Shown in pieces: positions 1-9,159 of a DNA stretch of 64,000 nucleotides. The stretch spans positions 1 through 64,000 of the forward strand of contig NZ_JAMXXP010000014.1 of the NCBI RefSeq assembly GCF_024129355.1, given 5' to 3'. The notes under the pieces are model-generated. The model was not told where the DNA came from and searched no databases. It saw only the letters and a list, made by a program, of their open reading frames with translations. The position numbers were made by a program, and so were the translations under genes. The DNA is from Acinetobacter lwoffii (GTDB taxonomy: Bacteria; Pseudomonadota; Gammaproteobacteria; Pseudomonadales; Moraxellaceae). How positions within the stretch are numbered: the stretch's first letter is position 1; each line of letters begins with the position of its first letter.

Positions 1-108
<108 letters not shown>

Positions 109-111
109 CTA

Positions 112-134
112 CTCATGCAGGATCACTGCATGAG
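112..134 (-). promoter_or_regulatory. Hairpin in the fusA-tuf spacer
   Basis: A perfect 9-bp inverted repeat (CTCATGCAG at 112-120, CTGCATGAG at 126-134) with a 5-base loop lies between fusA and tuf. On the minus strand it is followed by TAGTTTAAAAAGG, not a clean U-tract, so it looks more like a processing site, partial attenuator or RNA-stability element than a full terminator. Function is inferred only. Confidence 0.5.
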
Positions 135-182
135 CACTTGGGTTTAACTATGAATTAGTTTGGGCTTATAGTAATCGAAAGA

Positions 183-2318
183 TTACTCGTCGTCACCTTT
201 TTTACCGCCAGATTGGAACTTAGAAATGATGCCTTCAGCCACGTTACGTGGAGTTTCAGCATATTTAGCAAATTCCATAGAGTAAGTCGCACGACCTTGA
301 GACATAGAACGCATATGAGTTGCGTAACCAAACATCTCAGCCAATGGAACTTCAGCACGAATGGCTTTAGTACCACCAGGAAGATCGTCCATACCCTGAA
401 CCATACCACGACGACGGTTTAAGTCACCCATGATATCGCCCATGTAGTCTTCTGGAGTTTCTACTTCAACTTTCATGATCGGTTCAAGAAGGATAGGATC
501 CGCTTTCATGAAACCATCACGGAAGGCATAAGAACCCGCCATTTTGAACGACAATTCATCAGAGTCGACGTCATGGTAAGAACCATCAAACAATGTCGCT
601 TTAATGCCAACTACTGGGTAGCCAGCCAAAACGCCATTCTTCATACGTTCTTGAATACCTTTGTCAACCGCGCCGAAGAATTCTTTAGGTACAACACCAC
701 CTACAACTTCTTCAACGAATTCGTAATCTTTTTCAGATTCAGGATCCATCGGTTCTAAACGTACGTATACGTGACCGAATTTACCTTTACCACCTGTTTG
801 ACGTACGAATTTACCTTCTTGCTCAACAGACTTTTTGATCGTTTCACGGTAAGAAACCATTGGCTTACCAATGTTCGCTTCAACACCGAATTCACGCTTC
901 ATACGGTCAACAATGATGTCAAGGTGAAGCTCACCCATACCAGCAATAATCGTTTGACCAGATTCTTCGTCTGTACGAACGCGGAATGATGGATCTTCTT
1001 TCGCCAAGCGACCTAAAGCAACTGACATTTTTTCTTGGTCAGCTTTAGTTTTAGGCTCAACTGCAAGTGCAATTACTGGCTCTGGGAATTCCATACGCTC
1101 TAGTGTAATTACGTGGTTTTCATCACATAATGTATCACCAGTAGTCGTGTCTTTAAGACCTACACATGCCGCGATGTCGCCCGCACGAATTTCTTCGATG
1201 TCATGACGGTCATTTGCGTGCATCTGTACGATACGGCCAACACGCTCACGCTTCATTTTTACTGGGTTATAACACGGGCTACCCGCTTTAAGAACACCAG
1301 AATAAACACGTACGAACGTTAAGTTACCAACGAATTTGTCGTTCATGATTTTGAACGCTAACGCAGCAAACGGTGCTTCGTCAGATGCTTCACGAGAACC
1401 TTCAGTCTCAGCTTTGTCATCAAGGATACCCTTGATCGCTTCAACGTCAGTCGGTGCTGGCAAGAATTCAATTACTGCGTCCAACATACGTTGAACACCT
1501 TTGTTCTTGAATGCAGAACCACAAAGCATTGGTTGGATTTCGTTCGCTAATGTACGCTTACGGATACCACCAACGATTTCTTCTTTAGTCAGCTCTTCGC
1601 CTTCTAGGTACTTGTCCATGAGTTCTTCTGATGCTTCTGCAGCAGCTTCAACCATGTTAGTACGCCATTCTTGAGCTAGCTCAAGCAATTCAGCAGGGAT
1701 TTCGCCATATTCGAACTTCATACCTTGAGATGCTTCATCCCAGATAATCGCTTTCATTTCGATTAGGTCAACAACACCCTGGAAGTTTTCTTCTGCACCA
1801 ATTGGAACAACGATTGGCACTGGATTACCGCCAAGACGTGTTTTAACTTGTTCAACTGCACGGAAGAAGTTCGCGCCAGTACGGTCCATTTTGTTAACGA
1901 ACGCAATACGTGGAACTTTATATTTATTTGCTTGACGCCATACAGTTTCTGACTGCGGCTGAACACCACCTACAGCACAGTAAACCATGCACGCACCGTC
2001 AAGAACACGCATAGAACGCTCAACTTCGATCGTGAAGTCAACGTGTCCCGGGGTGTCAATTACGTTAATACGGTGTTGTTCGAACTGGTTGCCCATACCT
2101 TTCCAGAAGCATGTTACAGCTGCTGAGGTAATGGTAATACCGCGTTCTTGCTCTTGTTCCATCCAGTCCGTAGTTGCCGAACCTTCGTGAGTTTCACCAA
2201 GCTTATGGCTCTCACCTGTGTAGAACAAAATACGTTCAGAAGTGGTTGTCTTACCTGCGTCGATGTGCGCAGAAATACCAATGTTACGGTAACGAGAAAT
2301 TGGGGTTTGACGTGCCAT
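183..2318 (-). CDS. fusA: Elongation factor G
   Basis: EF-G is the cytoplasmic GTPase that drives ribosomal translocation and, with RRF, ribosome recycling. The start chosen gives [15 protein letters not shown] and 711 residues, normal for the family; an 18-codon upstream extension in the same frame is not conserved-looking. AGGAA lies upstream of this ATG. The GTPase motifs are all present: AHIDAGKTT at residues 17-25, DTPGH near 92 and NKMD near 146, followed by domains II-V up to a glycine/lysine/aspartate tail. It sits between rpsG and tuf in the str operon, 128 bp after rpsG. Confidence 0.98.
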   Translation of the reverse strand: MARQTPISRYRNIGISAHIDAGKTTTSERILFYTGESHKLGETHEGSATTDWMEQEQERGITITSAAVTCFWKGMGNQFEQHRINVIDTPGHVDFTIEVERSMRVLDGACMVYCAVGGVQPQSETVWRQANKYKVPRIAFVNKMDRTGANFFRAVEQVKTRLGGNPVPIVVPIGAEENFQGVVDLIEMKAIIWDEASQGMKFEYGEIPAELLELAQEWRTNMVEAAAEASEELMDKYLEGEELTKEEIVGGIRKRTLANEIQPMLCGSAFKNKGVQRMLDAVIEFLPAPTDVEAIKGILDDKAETEGSREASDEAPFAALAFKIMNDKFVGNLTFVRVYSGVLKAGSPCYNPVKMKRERVGRIVQMHANDRHDIEEIRAGDIAACVGLKDTTTGDTLCDENHVITLERMEFPEPVIALAVEPKTKADQEKMSVALGRLAKEDPSFRVRTDEESGQTIIAGMGELHLDIIVDRMKREFGVEANIGKPMVSYRETIKKSVEQEGKFVRQTGGKGKFGHVYVRLEPMDPESEKDYEFVEEVVGGVVPKEFFGAVDKGIQERMKNGVLAGYPVVGIKATLFDGSYHDVDSDELSFKMAGSYAFRDGFMKADPILLEPIMKVEVETPEDYMGDIMGDLNRRRGMVQGMDDLPGGTKAIRAEVPLAEMFGYATHMRSMSQGRATYSMEFAKYAETPRNVAEGIISKFQSGGKKGDDE

Positions 2319-2446
2319 GATTTCTAGCATTCCTAAATTTTGTTGTTTAAAACAGGACGCTTTAAGCTGCATAGCAACTTAAAGCGCTTTGGTGACAAAA
2401 CCATGACGGTCTTGTCACCCTCCTGAATAGGGCCTGTTTTATCTGC

Positions 2447-2917
2447 TTAGAAACGGTAGTGAGAGAAGGCTTTGTTGGCTTCAGCCATACGGTGCACATC
2501 TTCACGTTTCTTAACCGCAGCGCCTTTGCCTTCAGATGCATCAAGCAACTCGCCAGCAAGACGTAAAGCCATAGTTTTTTCAGAACGCTTAGCAGCAGCA
2601 TCTACTAACCAACGCATCGCTAGAGCAGTACGACGGGATGGGCGTACTTCCATAGGAACTTGGTATGTAGCACCACCAACACGGCGTGCTTTTACTTCGA
2701 CCATAGGACGAACTTTTTCAAGAGTAGTCTCGAAAAATTCAACTGGGTCTACTTTAGATTTTTCTTGAACGCGGTCTAAAGCACCGTAAACGATACTTTC
2801 AGCAATAGATTTTTTACCATCTTGCATTACGTGGTTCATGAATTTAGCGATTGTTTGGCTGCTGAACTTAGGATCCGGAAGGATTTCACGAGCAGCGACT
2901 ACGCGACGTCTTGGCAT
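2447..2917 (-). CDS. rpsG: 30S ribosomal protein S7
   Basis: The 156-residue product starts [20 protein letters not shown] and has the full S7 fold, including the basic N-terminus and the beta-hairpin region containing GGATYQVP. S7 nucleates assembly of the 16S rRNA 3' major domain (head of the 30S subunit), and in E. coli it also represses its own operon by binding the S12-S7 intercistronic RNA. The 180-bp spacer before this gene contains competing inverted repeats that could serve the same role here (inference). An AGGT ribosome-binding site precedes the ATG. Confidence 0.98.
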   Translation of the reverse strand: MPRRRVVAAREILPDPKFSSQTIAKFMNHVMQDGKKSIAESIVYGALDRVQEKSKVDPVEFFETTLEKVRPMVEVKARRVGGATYQVPMEVRPSRRTALAMRWLVDAAAKRSEKTMALRLAGELLDASEGKGAAVKKREDVHRMAEANKAFSHYRF

Positions 2918-2935
2918 TTTAAACTACCTATAAAG

Positions 2936-2990
2936 ATGACACTTCAGGTTTATCCAGCATGAGTACAAAGTGTCATGTACTACTCGCTGG
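2936..2990 (-). promoter_or_regulatory. Structured rpsL-rpsG spacer, candidate S7 autoregulatory RNA
   Basis: Two mutually exclusive pairings are visible. ATGACACTT (2936-2944) pairs with AAGTGTCAT (2968-2976). Alternatively CCAGC (2954-2958) plus GAGT (2961-2964) pairs with ACTC (2982-2985) plus GCTGG (2986-2990). The second interval interleaves with the first, so both cannot form fully at once. In E. coli the equivalent intercistronic RNA binds S7; assigning that role here is inference from position and structure. Confidence 0.45.
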
Positions 2991-3097
2991 CCTTACTATA
3001 CGTCGCTTGGAATTTTCACAAAATTAATGCAGAAATCAGACAAGCGAGACGATAAAGGATTGCGGTTCTACCTTCTTAAAATTTAATTCTTAATGAA

Positions 3098-3472
3098 TTA
3101 TTTCTTAGGACGTTTAGTACCGTATTTAGAACGAGACTGGTTACGATCTTTAACACCAGCACAGTCTAAAGAACCACGAACGGTATGGTAACGTACACCT
3201 GGTAAGTCTTTAACACGACCACCACGGATAAGAACAACACTGTGCTCTTGTAGGTTATGGCCTTCACCACCGATGTAGCTAGAAACTTCGAAACCTGAAG
3301 TTAAGCGAACACGGCAAACTTTACGCATTGCTGAGTTAGGTTTTTTAGGTGTAGTTGTGTAAACACGTGTACAAACACCACGGCGCTGTGGACAAGCCTT
3401 CAACGCAGGAACTTTAGATTTTTCAACTAAAGTCGTACGACCCTTGCGGATCAACTGATTTGTTGTTGCCAT
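3098..3472 (-). CDS. rpsL: 30S ribosomal protein S12
   Basis: The 124-residue product starts [12 protein letters not shown] and carries the decoding-centre motif [12 protein letters not shown] and the KDLPGVRYH loop. S12 monitors codon-anticodon pairing in the A site. The residues where streptomycin-resistance substitutions usually arise are lysine here (Lys43 in TTPKKPNS and Lys88 in VKDLPG), so the allele reads as wild type. GGGAG lies 9 bases upstream of the ATG. It is the first gene of the str operon, with a hairpin in its leader. Confidence 0.98.
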   Translation of the reverse strand: MATTNQLIRKGRTTLVEKSKVPALKACPQRRGVCTRVYTTTPKKPNSAMRKVCRVRLTSGFEVSSYIGGEGHNLQEHSVVLIRGGRVKDLPGVRYHTVRGSLDCAGVKDRNQSRSKYGTKRPKK

Positions 3473-3497
3473 TTGGCAATTCTCCCGTTAATAAAAA

Positions 3498-3526
3498 GCC
3501 CCAAAAAACTACTACTTTTTGAGGGC
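3498..3526 (-). promoter_or_regulatory. Hairpin in the leader of the str operon
   Basis: GCCCCAAAAA (3498-3507) pairs with TTTTTG plus GGGC (3516-3526) with one bulged A at 3522 and an 8-base loop. It lies about 26 bp upstream of the rpsL start, inside the likely 5' leader. It could be a leader hairpin or the end of an upstream short transcript; no function can be assigned from sequence alone. Confidence 0.35.
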
Positions 3527-3628
3527 ATGCAATTGTAATTCAAGATGCAAAATTGGTCAACCTACTCAAGCCAAGCAAATACCGTTTCTCACGACATTTG
3601 CCTGCTTTTATTTACCTTCAAAATTCGC

Positions 3629-5113
3629 TTATTTTTTTGAATTTTTACTGACTTTTTTAGTCACATCTTGAGCTTCAGATTCAGTTTTCGAATTTTCTTG
3701 ATCGTCTACGCCCTGCTGTGAAGTCTCTGTAGCAGCTTCTGCCTCGTCAGCAGCTTCTGGATGCAGTTCAGCTTCGATTTCCGGATCAAATGAAGTTTTG
3801 GTTAAAGCGGGTTGTTGCGACTGCTTATCTACCGCAGGTTCAACCAACTCATCGTTAAGCGCCTCCAGCCCTTCACTCACCTTTTCATCTTTCTTCACTT
3901 CTGCTTCTTCAGAGCTTAGATCATTCTGCTCTTTTTTGACCAGCTTGACTTGGGTAATCGTGTTATTGCCCTCAATCGCAATATCTTTATCCATGATCGG
4001 CTTATCTTTCGGAAGCTCAACTTCGTGAGAGGCACCATTTAGGAGTTTCGGAGTTGCCTGTTGTAACAAACTGACTGCTTTTTCATAGGCAGCATAAGGA
4101 GACAATTGCGAATCCTGATGCTGAACTAGGTATTGGCGTGCATGTGAGAATGCTTCTTGAGCTTTCTGATTTACATCCTCGACAAAACGGTGGCTATATA
4201 CTGCACCAATACCTGCACTTGCCAGAGGCGTTAGTTTGGTTAATCGCTCCAGAATCGAAATTTTTGGCAGATGATTCATCCATTCCCATTTAGCCTCTCC
4301 CTCATGACGACTTAGCCATTGTTTGATAGCGCTGACATCATTATCAGAACCTAGCATGGCTTGTAGCTGGGAGATATCATGAGTTTTAAGGGTATTACTT
4401 AACGCTTTTAAACCCAATAACAAGGTTTGCTTTTCTGCAATCAGGCTCAGGTCGATCTGTCTAAAGATATGCTGGACGATTTCCTGATCATCTTCTTTGC
4501 TCAGGTCAAAACCATAAGAGCGACCGACTTGATAAATGGTACGCAACGCCATCAGTAAAGAAGCGGGAATATCAATCGCGGTGCCAAGCATCCCTGAAGC
4601 ACCACTCACTGCACCCTGAACCGTCGCAATCCATTTGTTTTGTTCACCTAAAGCCTGTGAAATTCGCTTGGATCGGTCAACGTCCTGAGTCAATTCCTCT
4701 AAATCTTTCGCTCCAGCTTCATTCAGAATGGCATCAACCGAACTGGTTTGATTACTAAATTGATTCAGACGCTCATAAAAGTAGTTAGACACTTTTTCGG
4801 TTAAGTCTGGAGAAACAAAATGCGCGACATTATTCACGGTATTAAAGCGGCGCCCGAGAAGTTGACGAGAGACATTTGGAAGATGCTCGCGAAGCATTTG
4901 CTGAGGATTATCATATTTTTTAGCTGAAAAAGCGCTTTTCGTCTTCGCCGAACCGTCAATCACCTGATCGGAGCTGGAAGGCTTCAGCGCTTTAGTCACC
5001 GAATCCGGCGCAACATGATTCAACAAATCCAATCCGGTTGAACTGAACTTTTTCGCCACTCCAAAGGCATTCGAAATCAGACCATTAGATTGTTTATTAT
5101 TAGCATTTACCAT
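3629..5113 (-). CDS. EcsC-family protein of unknown role
   Basis: The 494-residue product resembles the EcsC family, named after a B. subtilis gene next to an ABC transporter; the biochemical function is not known. Residues about 150-330 form the family core, with a glycine-rich hydrophobic stretch (GASGMLGTAIDIPASLLMAL), a charged helix (SKEDDQEIVQHIFRQIDLSL) and a second short hydrophobic segment (LTPLASAGIGAVYSH). The N-terminal third is polar, and the last 120 residues are acidic, Glu/Gln/Ser-rich and probably disordered. No signal peptide is seen. GAGGT lies 6 bases before the ATG. It stands alone, divergent from fabB and 156 bp upstream of rpsL on the same strand. Confidence 0.7.
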   Translation of the reverse strand: MVNANNKQSNGLISNAFGVAKKFSSTGLDLLNHVAPDSVTKALKPSSSDQVIDGSAKTKSAFSAKKYDNPQQMLREHLPNVSRQLLGRRFNTVNNVAHFVSPDLTEKVSNYFYERLNQFSNQTSSVDAILNEAGAKDLEELTQDVDRSKRISQALGEQNKWIATVQGAVSGASGMLGTAIDIPASLLMALRTIYQVGRSYGFDLSKEDDQEIVQHIFRQIDLSLIAEKQTLLLGLKALSNTLKTHDISQLQAMLGSDNDVSAIKQWLSRHEGEAKWEWMNHLPKISILERLTKLTPLASAGIGAVYSHRFVEDVNQKAQEAFSHARQYLVQHQDSQLSPYAAYEKAVSLLQQATPKLLNGASHEVELPKDKPIMDKDIAIEGNNTITQVKLVKKEQNDLSSEEAEVKKDEKVSEGLEALNDELVEPAVDKQSQQPALTKTSFDPEIEAELHPEAADEAEAATETSQQGVDDQENSKTESEAQDVTKKVSKNSKK

Positions 5114-5386
5114 TTTTTACCTCAGCATTCATGTGCTTGTATTTGGTATAAATACTAGGTGTAGTCAGCGTTTATCTCAACTTTATTCTGTTTCATTTAG
5201 TAAAACCCCTACACGCCGACTCACAAACTCAACCGACTGTCACACGGCATAACATTTGCCATAAGATTTCAAAAGTCTTTCTGCTATCATGTTCCCCATC
5301 ATGAAATAAGGCTAGGCGCTGGATTGGGCGATTTTAAAACCCAGATATCTGCCGCTGAGCATAGAGCAAACTATAAGGATCTGTAG

Positions 5387-6616
5387 ATGAAACGTGTTGT
5401 CATCACTGGCATGGGTATCAACTCATGTATTGGTAATACATTAGAGGATGTAAACCATTCTTTACAAAACGGGATTTCAGGAACACGTTTTAATCCGACT
5501 TATGCTGAACTCAATTTCAAAAGTCATGTCAGTGCTGCAGCCGAGCAGGATTTCGATGGGATCGACCGCAAACTGAAACGCTTTATGGGTGTATGTGCGA
5601 TGTATGCATATAACTCAGCTCTTGCTGCGGTTGAACATGCAGGTTTAAAGGTTGAAGACTTAGCTGGCAACCCACGTTATGGTATCGCGGGTGGTTCAGG
5701 TGGCGGTTCAACTGCTTCCGTTATTGAAATGAACGAATTATTGCAAACCAAAGGTGCGCGTAAAGTCGGTCCTTTCTTTGTACCACGTAATATGACCAAC
5801 ACCATTACGGCTAACGTTGGCGTTGCATTCAAATTACAAGGTGTAGCACATACCATTACTAGTGCATGTGCAACTTCTGCGGATGCGATTGGTTATGCCT
5901 ACAACCTGATTCAACTCGGCAAACAAGATTTAATGCTGGCGGGTGGCGGTGAAGAAGATCACTGGTCACAAAGCTTGTTGTTTGATGCGATGGGCGCACT
6001 TTGCTCTAAATACAACGACAGCCCTGAAACAGCATCACGCCCTTATTCTGCAGACCGTGACGGTTTCGTGATTGCCGGTGGTGGTGGTTTTGTAATCCTT
6101 GAGTCTTTGGAACATGCGCAAGCGCGTGGTGCCAACATTCTTGCCGAAGTCGTAGGCTATGCAGCTAACTCGGATGGTGCCGACATGGTTGCACCATCTG
6201 GTGAAGGTGCAACGCGTTGTGTACTGATGGCTTTAGAAGAAGCAAAACAACACGGTGTCGATAAAATTGACTATGTAAATACACATGGTACTTCTACTCC
6301 AGCGGGTGACATCACAGAACTTAAAGCAATGGAACGTGCTTTCGGTGAAGGTCAGGTTCCGCCACTAAGCTCAACCAAGTCAATGACAGGTCACAGTCTG
6401 GGTGCTGCTGGTGTTCAGGAAGCGATTTATTCAGTTCTGATGATGCAAAATGACTTTATTGCGCCAAACATCAACGTGACCGAGCTGGATGAAGGCGCAA
6501 AACCGTTTGATATCGTGCTTGAAAAACGTGACGCAAAATTGAATACTGTGATGAGTAACAGTTTCGGTTTCGGCGGCGTAAATGCTTGTCTCATTTTCAA
6601 AAAATGGGAAGGCTAA
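5387..6616 (+). CDS. fabB: 3-oxoacyl-ACP synthase I
   Basis: FabB condenses malonyl-ACP with acyl-ACP in fatty-acid elongation and is the isozyme needed for unsaturated fatty acids in Gammaproteobacteria. The 409-residue protein has the Cys-His-His triad of the thiolase fold: Cys161 in TSACATS, His in NTHGTSTPAGD and His in TGHSLGAAG. The sequence around SGGGSTASVIEMNE and the overall length fit FabB rather than the slightly longer FabF. The gene is followed after 23 bp by hemJ, likely cotranscribed up to the terminator at 7111. AAGGATCTG upstream supplies the ribosome-binding site. Confidence 0.93.
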   Translation: MKRVVITGMGINSCIGNTLEDVNHSLQNGISGTRFNPTYAELNFKSHVSAAAEQDFDGIDRKLKRFMGVCAMYAYNSALAAVEHAGLKVEDLAGNPRYGIAGGSGGGSTASVIEMNELLQTKGARKVGPFFVPRNMTNTITANVGVAFKLQGVAHTITSACATSADAIGYAYNLIQLGKQDLMLAGGGEEDHWSQSLLFDAMGALCSKYNDSPETASRPYSADRDGFVIAGGGGFVILESLEHAQARGANILAEVVGYAANSDGADMVAPSGEGATRCVLMALEEAKQHGVDKIDYVNTHGTSTPAGDITELKAMERAFGEGQVPPLSSTKSMTGHSLGAAGVQEAIYSVLMMQNDFIAPNINVTELDEGAKPFDIVLEKRDAKLNTVMSNSFGFGGVNACLIFKKWEG

Positions 6617-6639
6617 GCTGCCCAGTTTAGGGTGACTTG

Positions 6640-7092
6640 ATGGATGCTCCTTCTGATGCTTTCTTGTGGGTAAAAGCATTACATATTATTGCGGTGGTTT
6701 GCTGGTTCGCGGCTTTGTTCTACTTGCCACGGTTATATGTTTATCATGCCATGAGCGAAGATGCCGTCAGTCATCAACGCTTTGAAGTCATGGAACGCAA
6801 GCTGTACCGTGGCATCATGTGGCCGGCCATGTTGGCTACCTTGATTACGGCGCACTTTCTGGTGGATTGGGGTGATGCAACGCGTCACTATCATGAAGCC
6901 TTATGGTTTTACCTTAAAGTCGGCCTGGTCGGCTTATTGGTGATTTACCATCTGGTGTGTGGTTATTACCGCAAGAAGCTGATTGATAATGCACATTACA
7001 AGTCACACAAGTTTTGGCGTTATTTTAATGAGATGCCAACCCTGATCTTATTTGCAGTGGTGATTTTAGTCGTGGTTAAACCTACTTTCTAA
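6640..7092 (+). CDS. hemJ: Protoporphyrinogen IX oxidase, HemJ type
   Basis: HemJ is the membrane protoporphyrinogen oxidase that replaces HemG/HemY in many bacteria, including Acinetobacter, where the family role was shown. The 150-residue product has four predicted membrane helices, the N-terminal WVKALHIIAVVCWFAALFYLPRL segment in two parts with a conserved His, and a C-terminal hydrophobic helix ending VVVKPTF. The ATG at 6640 is preferred; an in-frame TTG directly before it is possible. AGGGTGA gives the ribosome-binding site. It follows fabB and is closed by an intrinsic terminator. Confidence 0.88.
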   Translation: MDAPSDAFLWVKALHIIAVVCWFAALFYLPRLYVYHAMSEDAVSHQRFEVMERKLYRGIMWPAMLATLITAHFLVDWGDATRHYHEALWFYLKVGLVGLLVIYHLVCGYYRKKLIDNAHYKSHKFWRYFNEMPTLILFAVVILVVVKPTF

Positions 7093-7112
7093 TTCACCTG
7101 CTAAATAAAAAA

Positions 7113-7130
7113 TCCCCGATCAGTCGGGGA
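7113..7130. terminator. Bidirectional intrinsic terminator (hemJ / cycA)
   Basis: Stem TCCCCGA / TCGGGGA around a short CAG-containing loop, with an A-run before and a T-run after, so it can end both the plus-strand fabB-hemJ transcript and the minus-strand cycA transcript, whose stop lies at 7149. Confidence 0.9.
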
Positions 7131-7148
7131 TTTTTTATGTCTGAATAT

Positions 7149-8576
7149 TTAAGGATTACCACGCTGACGCATACGCGGCTTATACAGCAAACGATAGGTC
7201 ACTGCCAGAATAATTAACCATAAAGGACTGATCATAAGAGCCTTTAAGGTATCGGGTTCCAGACTTAAAATAATCAAGGCGAATAACAGGAATGCCAATA
7301 CCACATAAGACATCCACACTCCACCCGGCATTTTAAAGGTCGAAGCCACATGTTTTTGCGGTTGCTGCTTACGGTAACGGATGTAGCACACCATGATGAT
7401 GCTCCAGATACTAATAAACAGGATCACACACAGCGAACTTGCCAGAGTAAAAGCTTCCATGGTGTTTGGTACAAAATACTGAAATGCTGCCCCCAACATA
7501 ATAAAAGCACAGGAGAAAAATAACCCTGTGGCTGGTACAGCTCTGCTAGATAACCGCGCCAAAGCTTGAGGTGCTTGTCCGTCACGTGCCAGACCAAACA
7601 ACATACGGCTGGTCGAGAATACGCCACTGTTCATAGAGGACATCACTGACGACAACACCACCAGGTTCATGATAATGGCTGAAGTTGGAATACCGGCATA
7701 CAGAAACAAACTCACAAAAGGACTTTGATCCGCAGGAATCAGATGCCACGGTGTGACCGACATGATCATCAGCAATGACAATACATAGAACAGAATGATC
7801 CGTGTAGGAATGGCGTTGACCGCTTTGGGTAAATTCTTTTCCGGATCTTTTGTTTCTGCCGCCATGGTGCCGAGCAGTTCCACCCCGACAAAGGCAAACA
7901 TGGCAATCTGGAAGCCTGCCAGAAAACCGGTAAAGCCTTTGGGAAATAAACCACCATGTGCCCAGACATTACTAAAGCTGGCGACGGCGCCACTCGGTGC
8001 CTGAAAACCGCTAAACACCATATAACCACCGACAAAGATCAAACCGAGAATAGCTAAAATCTTGATCAGTGCAAACCAGAATTCAATCTCACCAAACAGT
8101 TTTACCGTGACTAGGTTAATCGCGAGAATAAACAGCACACAGCCAATACTAATCATCGCCTGCCCCATCGGGGTAAAGGCCATGCCTTCGGGCAGCCAGA
8201 AACTCAAATAGTTAATAATCGCCGCGAGATCGGCAATCCCTACCAGCACCCAACCCAGCCAGTACGACCAGCCAATATAATAGCCAGCACCCGGCCCGAT
8301 CAGGTCATGGGCCATATCAATAAAAGATTTGTAATGCAGATTGGACAACAGCATTTCACCCAACGCACGCATCAGGAAGAAGAACATGCCACCAATGATC
8401 ATATAAATGATCAAAATTGAAGGGCCTGCCAGGGAGATGGTTTTTCCCGATCCCATAAACAGGCCAGTACCGATACAGCCACCAATGGCGATTAACTGCA
8501 AATGTCGGTTAGAGAGTTTTCGTTGCAACTCATGCGGCGACGATTTTACGTCTTCTGTGCCCGGGGTGGTTTTCAT
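7149..8576 (-). CDS. cycA: Amino-acid permease, CycA-like (D-alanine/D-serine/glycine)
   Basis: The 475-residue protein is an APC-superfamily amino acid:proton symporter with about 12 hydrophobic helices. The first helix carries the substrate-binding motif GGCIGTGLFMGSG, preceded by the ELQRKLSNRHLQLIA segment typical of the AAT family. The closest recognisable group is CycA, which imports D-alanine, D-serine and glycine. Context agrees: it lies downstream of alanine racemase, D-amino-acid dehydrogenase and RidA on the same strand. A 169-bp spacer before it may hold its own promoter. Substrate is inferred from family and neighbours. Confidence 0.8.
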   Translation of the reverse strand: MKTTPGTEDVKSSPHELQRKLSNRHLQLIAIGGCIGTGLFMGSGKTISLAGPSILIIYMIIGGMFFFLMRALGEMLLSNLHYKSFIDMAHDLIGPGAGYYIGWSYWLGWVLVGIADLAAIINYLSFWLPEGMAFTPMGQAMISIGCVLFILAINLVTVKLFGEIEFWFALIKILAILGLIFVGGYMVFSGFQAPSGAVASFSNVWAHGGLFPKGFTGFLAGFQIAMFAFVGVELLGTMAAETKDPEKNLPKAVNAIPTRIILFYVLSLLMIMSVTPWHLIPADQSPFVSLFLYAGIPTSAIIMNLVVLSSVMSSMNSGVFSTSRMLFGLARDGQAPQALARLSSRAVPATGLFFSCAFIMLGAAFQYFVPNTMEAFTLASSLCVILFISIWSIIMVCYIRYRKQQPQKHVASTFKMPGGVWMSYVVLAFLLFALIILSLEPDTLKALMISPLWLIILAVTYRLLYKPRMRQRGNP

Positions 8577-8745
8577 TTTTACATCCTTTTTAATCTTTAC
8601 AACAGCATCAAGCTGAATTTACAACGTTCAGTCCTCGAACGCTTATTATGACATTTTCATACTTTTTACTGCGCTGTTCAGTGAGATTTACTGCACTAAA
8701 ACGACTTAAATCATTGCATGGGAGATTTCAACATTAAAAATTAAA

Positions 8746-9111
8746 TTAAGCTTGAGCTGCAATGACTGCAATTTCAATCAGCCAGTCCGGATTAACCAAA
8801 TCTGCCTGAATCGTGGCACGTGCCGGCGTGCCATGACCTTGTAACCATTCCACCCAAAGCTGATTCACAGTTTGAAAATCATCCAGATTTTTCACGAACA
8901 GTTGTGCAGAAAGCAGCTGGCTTTTATCAGTATTGGCCAATGCAAGCAATTCCTCAATTTTTGCAAAGACTTCCAGTGTTTGGCCGCGTACATCCATATC
9001 CGTGCTATTCGGCACCTGACCCGATAGATACACGGTTTGCTGATGAATCGTCACCGCACTCATGATTTGATTGCTGTTGAGTCGCTGAATGGCTGTATTT
9101 GCCTGTGTCAT
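8746..9111 (-). CDS. RidA-family enamine/imine deaminase
   Basis: The 121-residue protein belongs to the YjgF/YER057c/UK114 (Rid) family, which hydrolyses reactive 2-aminoacrylate and other imines released by PLP and FAD enzymes. The key active-site residues are visible: the Arg in GTPARATIQ and the Glu in WLIEIAVI near the C-terminus, and the SGQVPNS motif near the start. It lies between dadX and cycA, so it probably detoxifies imino acids made by DadA. A subfamily assignment within Rid is not safe from sequence reading alone. Confidence 0.88.
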   Translation of the reverse strand: MTQANTAIQRLNSNQIMSAVTIHQQTVYLSGQVPNSTDMDVRGQTLEVFAKIEELLALANTDKSQLLSAQLFVKNLDDFQTVNQLWVEWLQGHGTPARATIQADLVNPDWLIEIAVIAAQA

Positions 9112-9159
9112 GCTGATATTCCTTGTTTGGGATATTTAAATAAAATTTAAATTAAAAAT

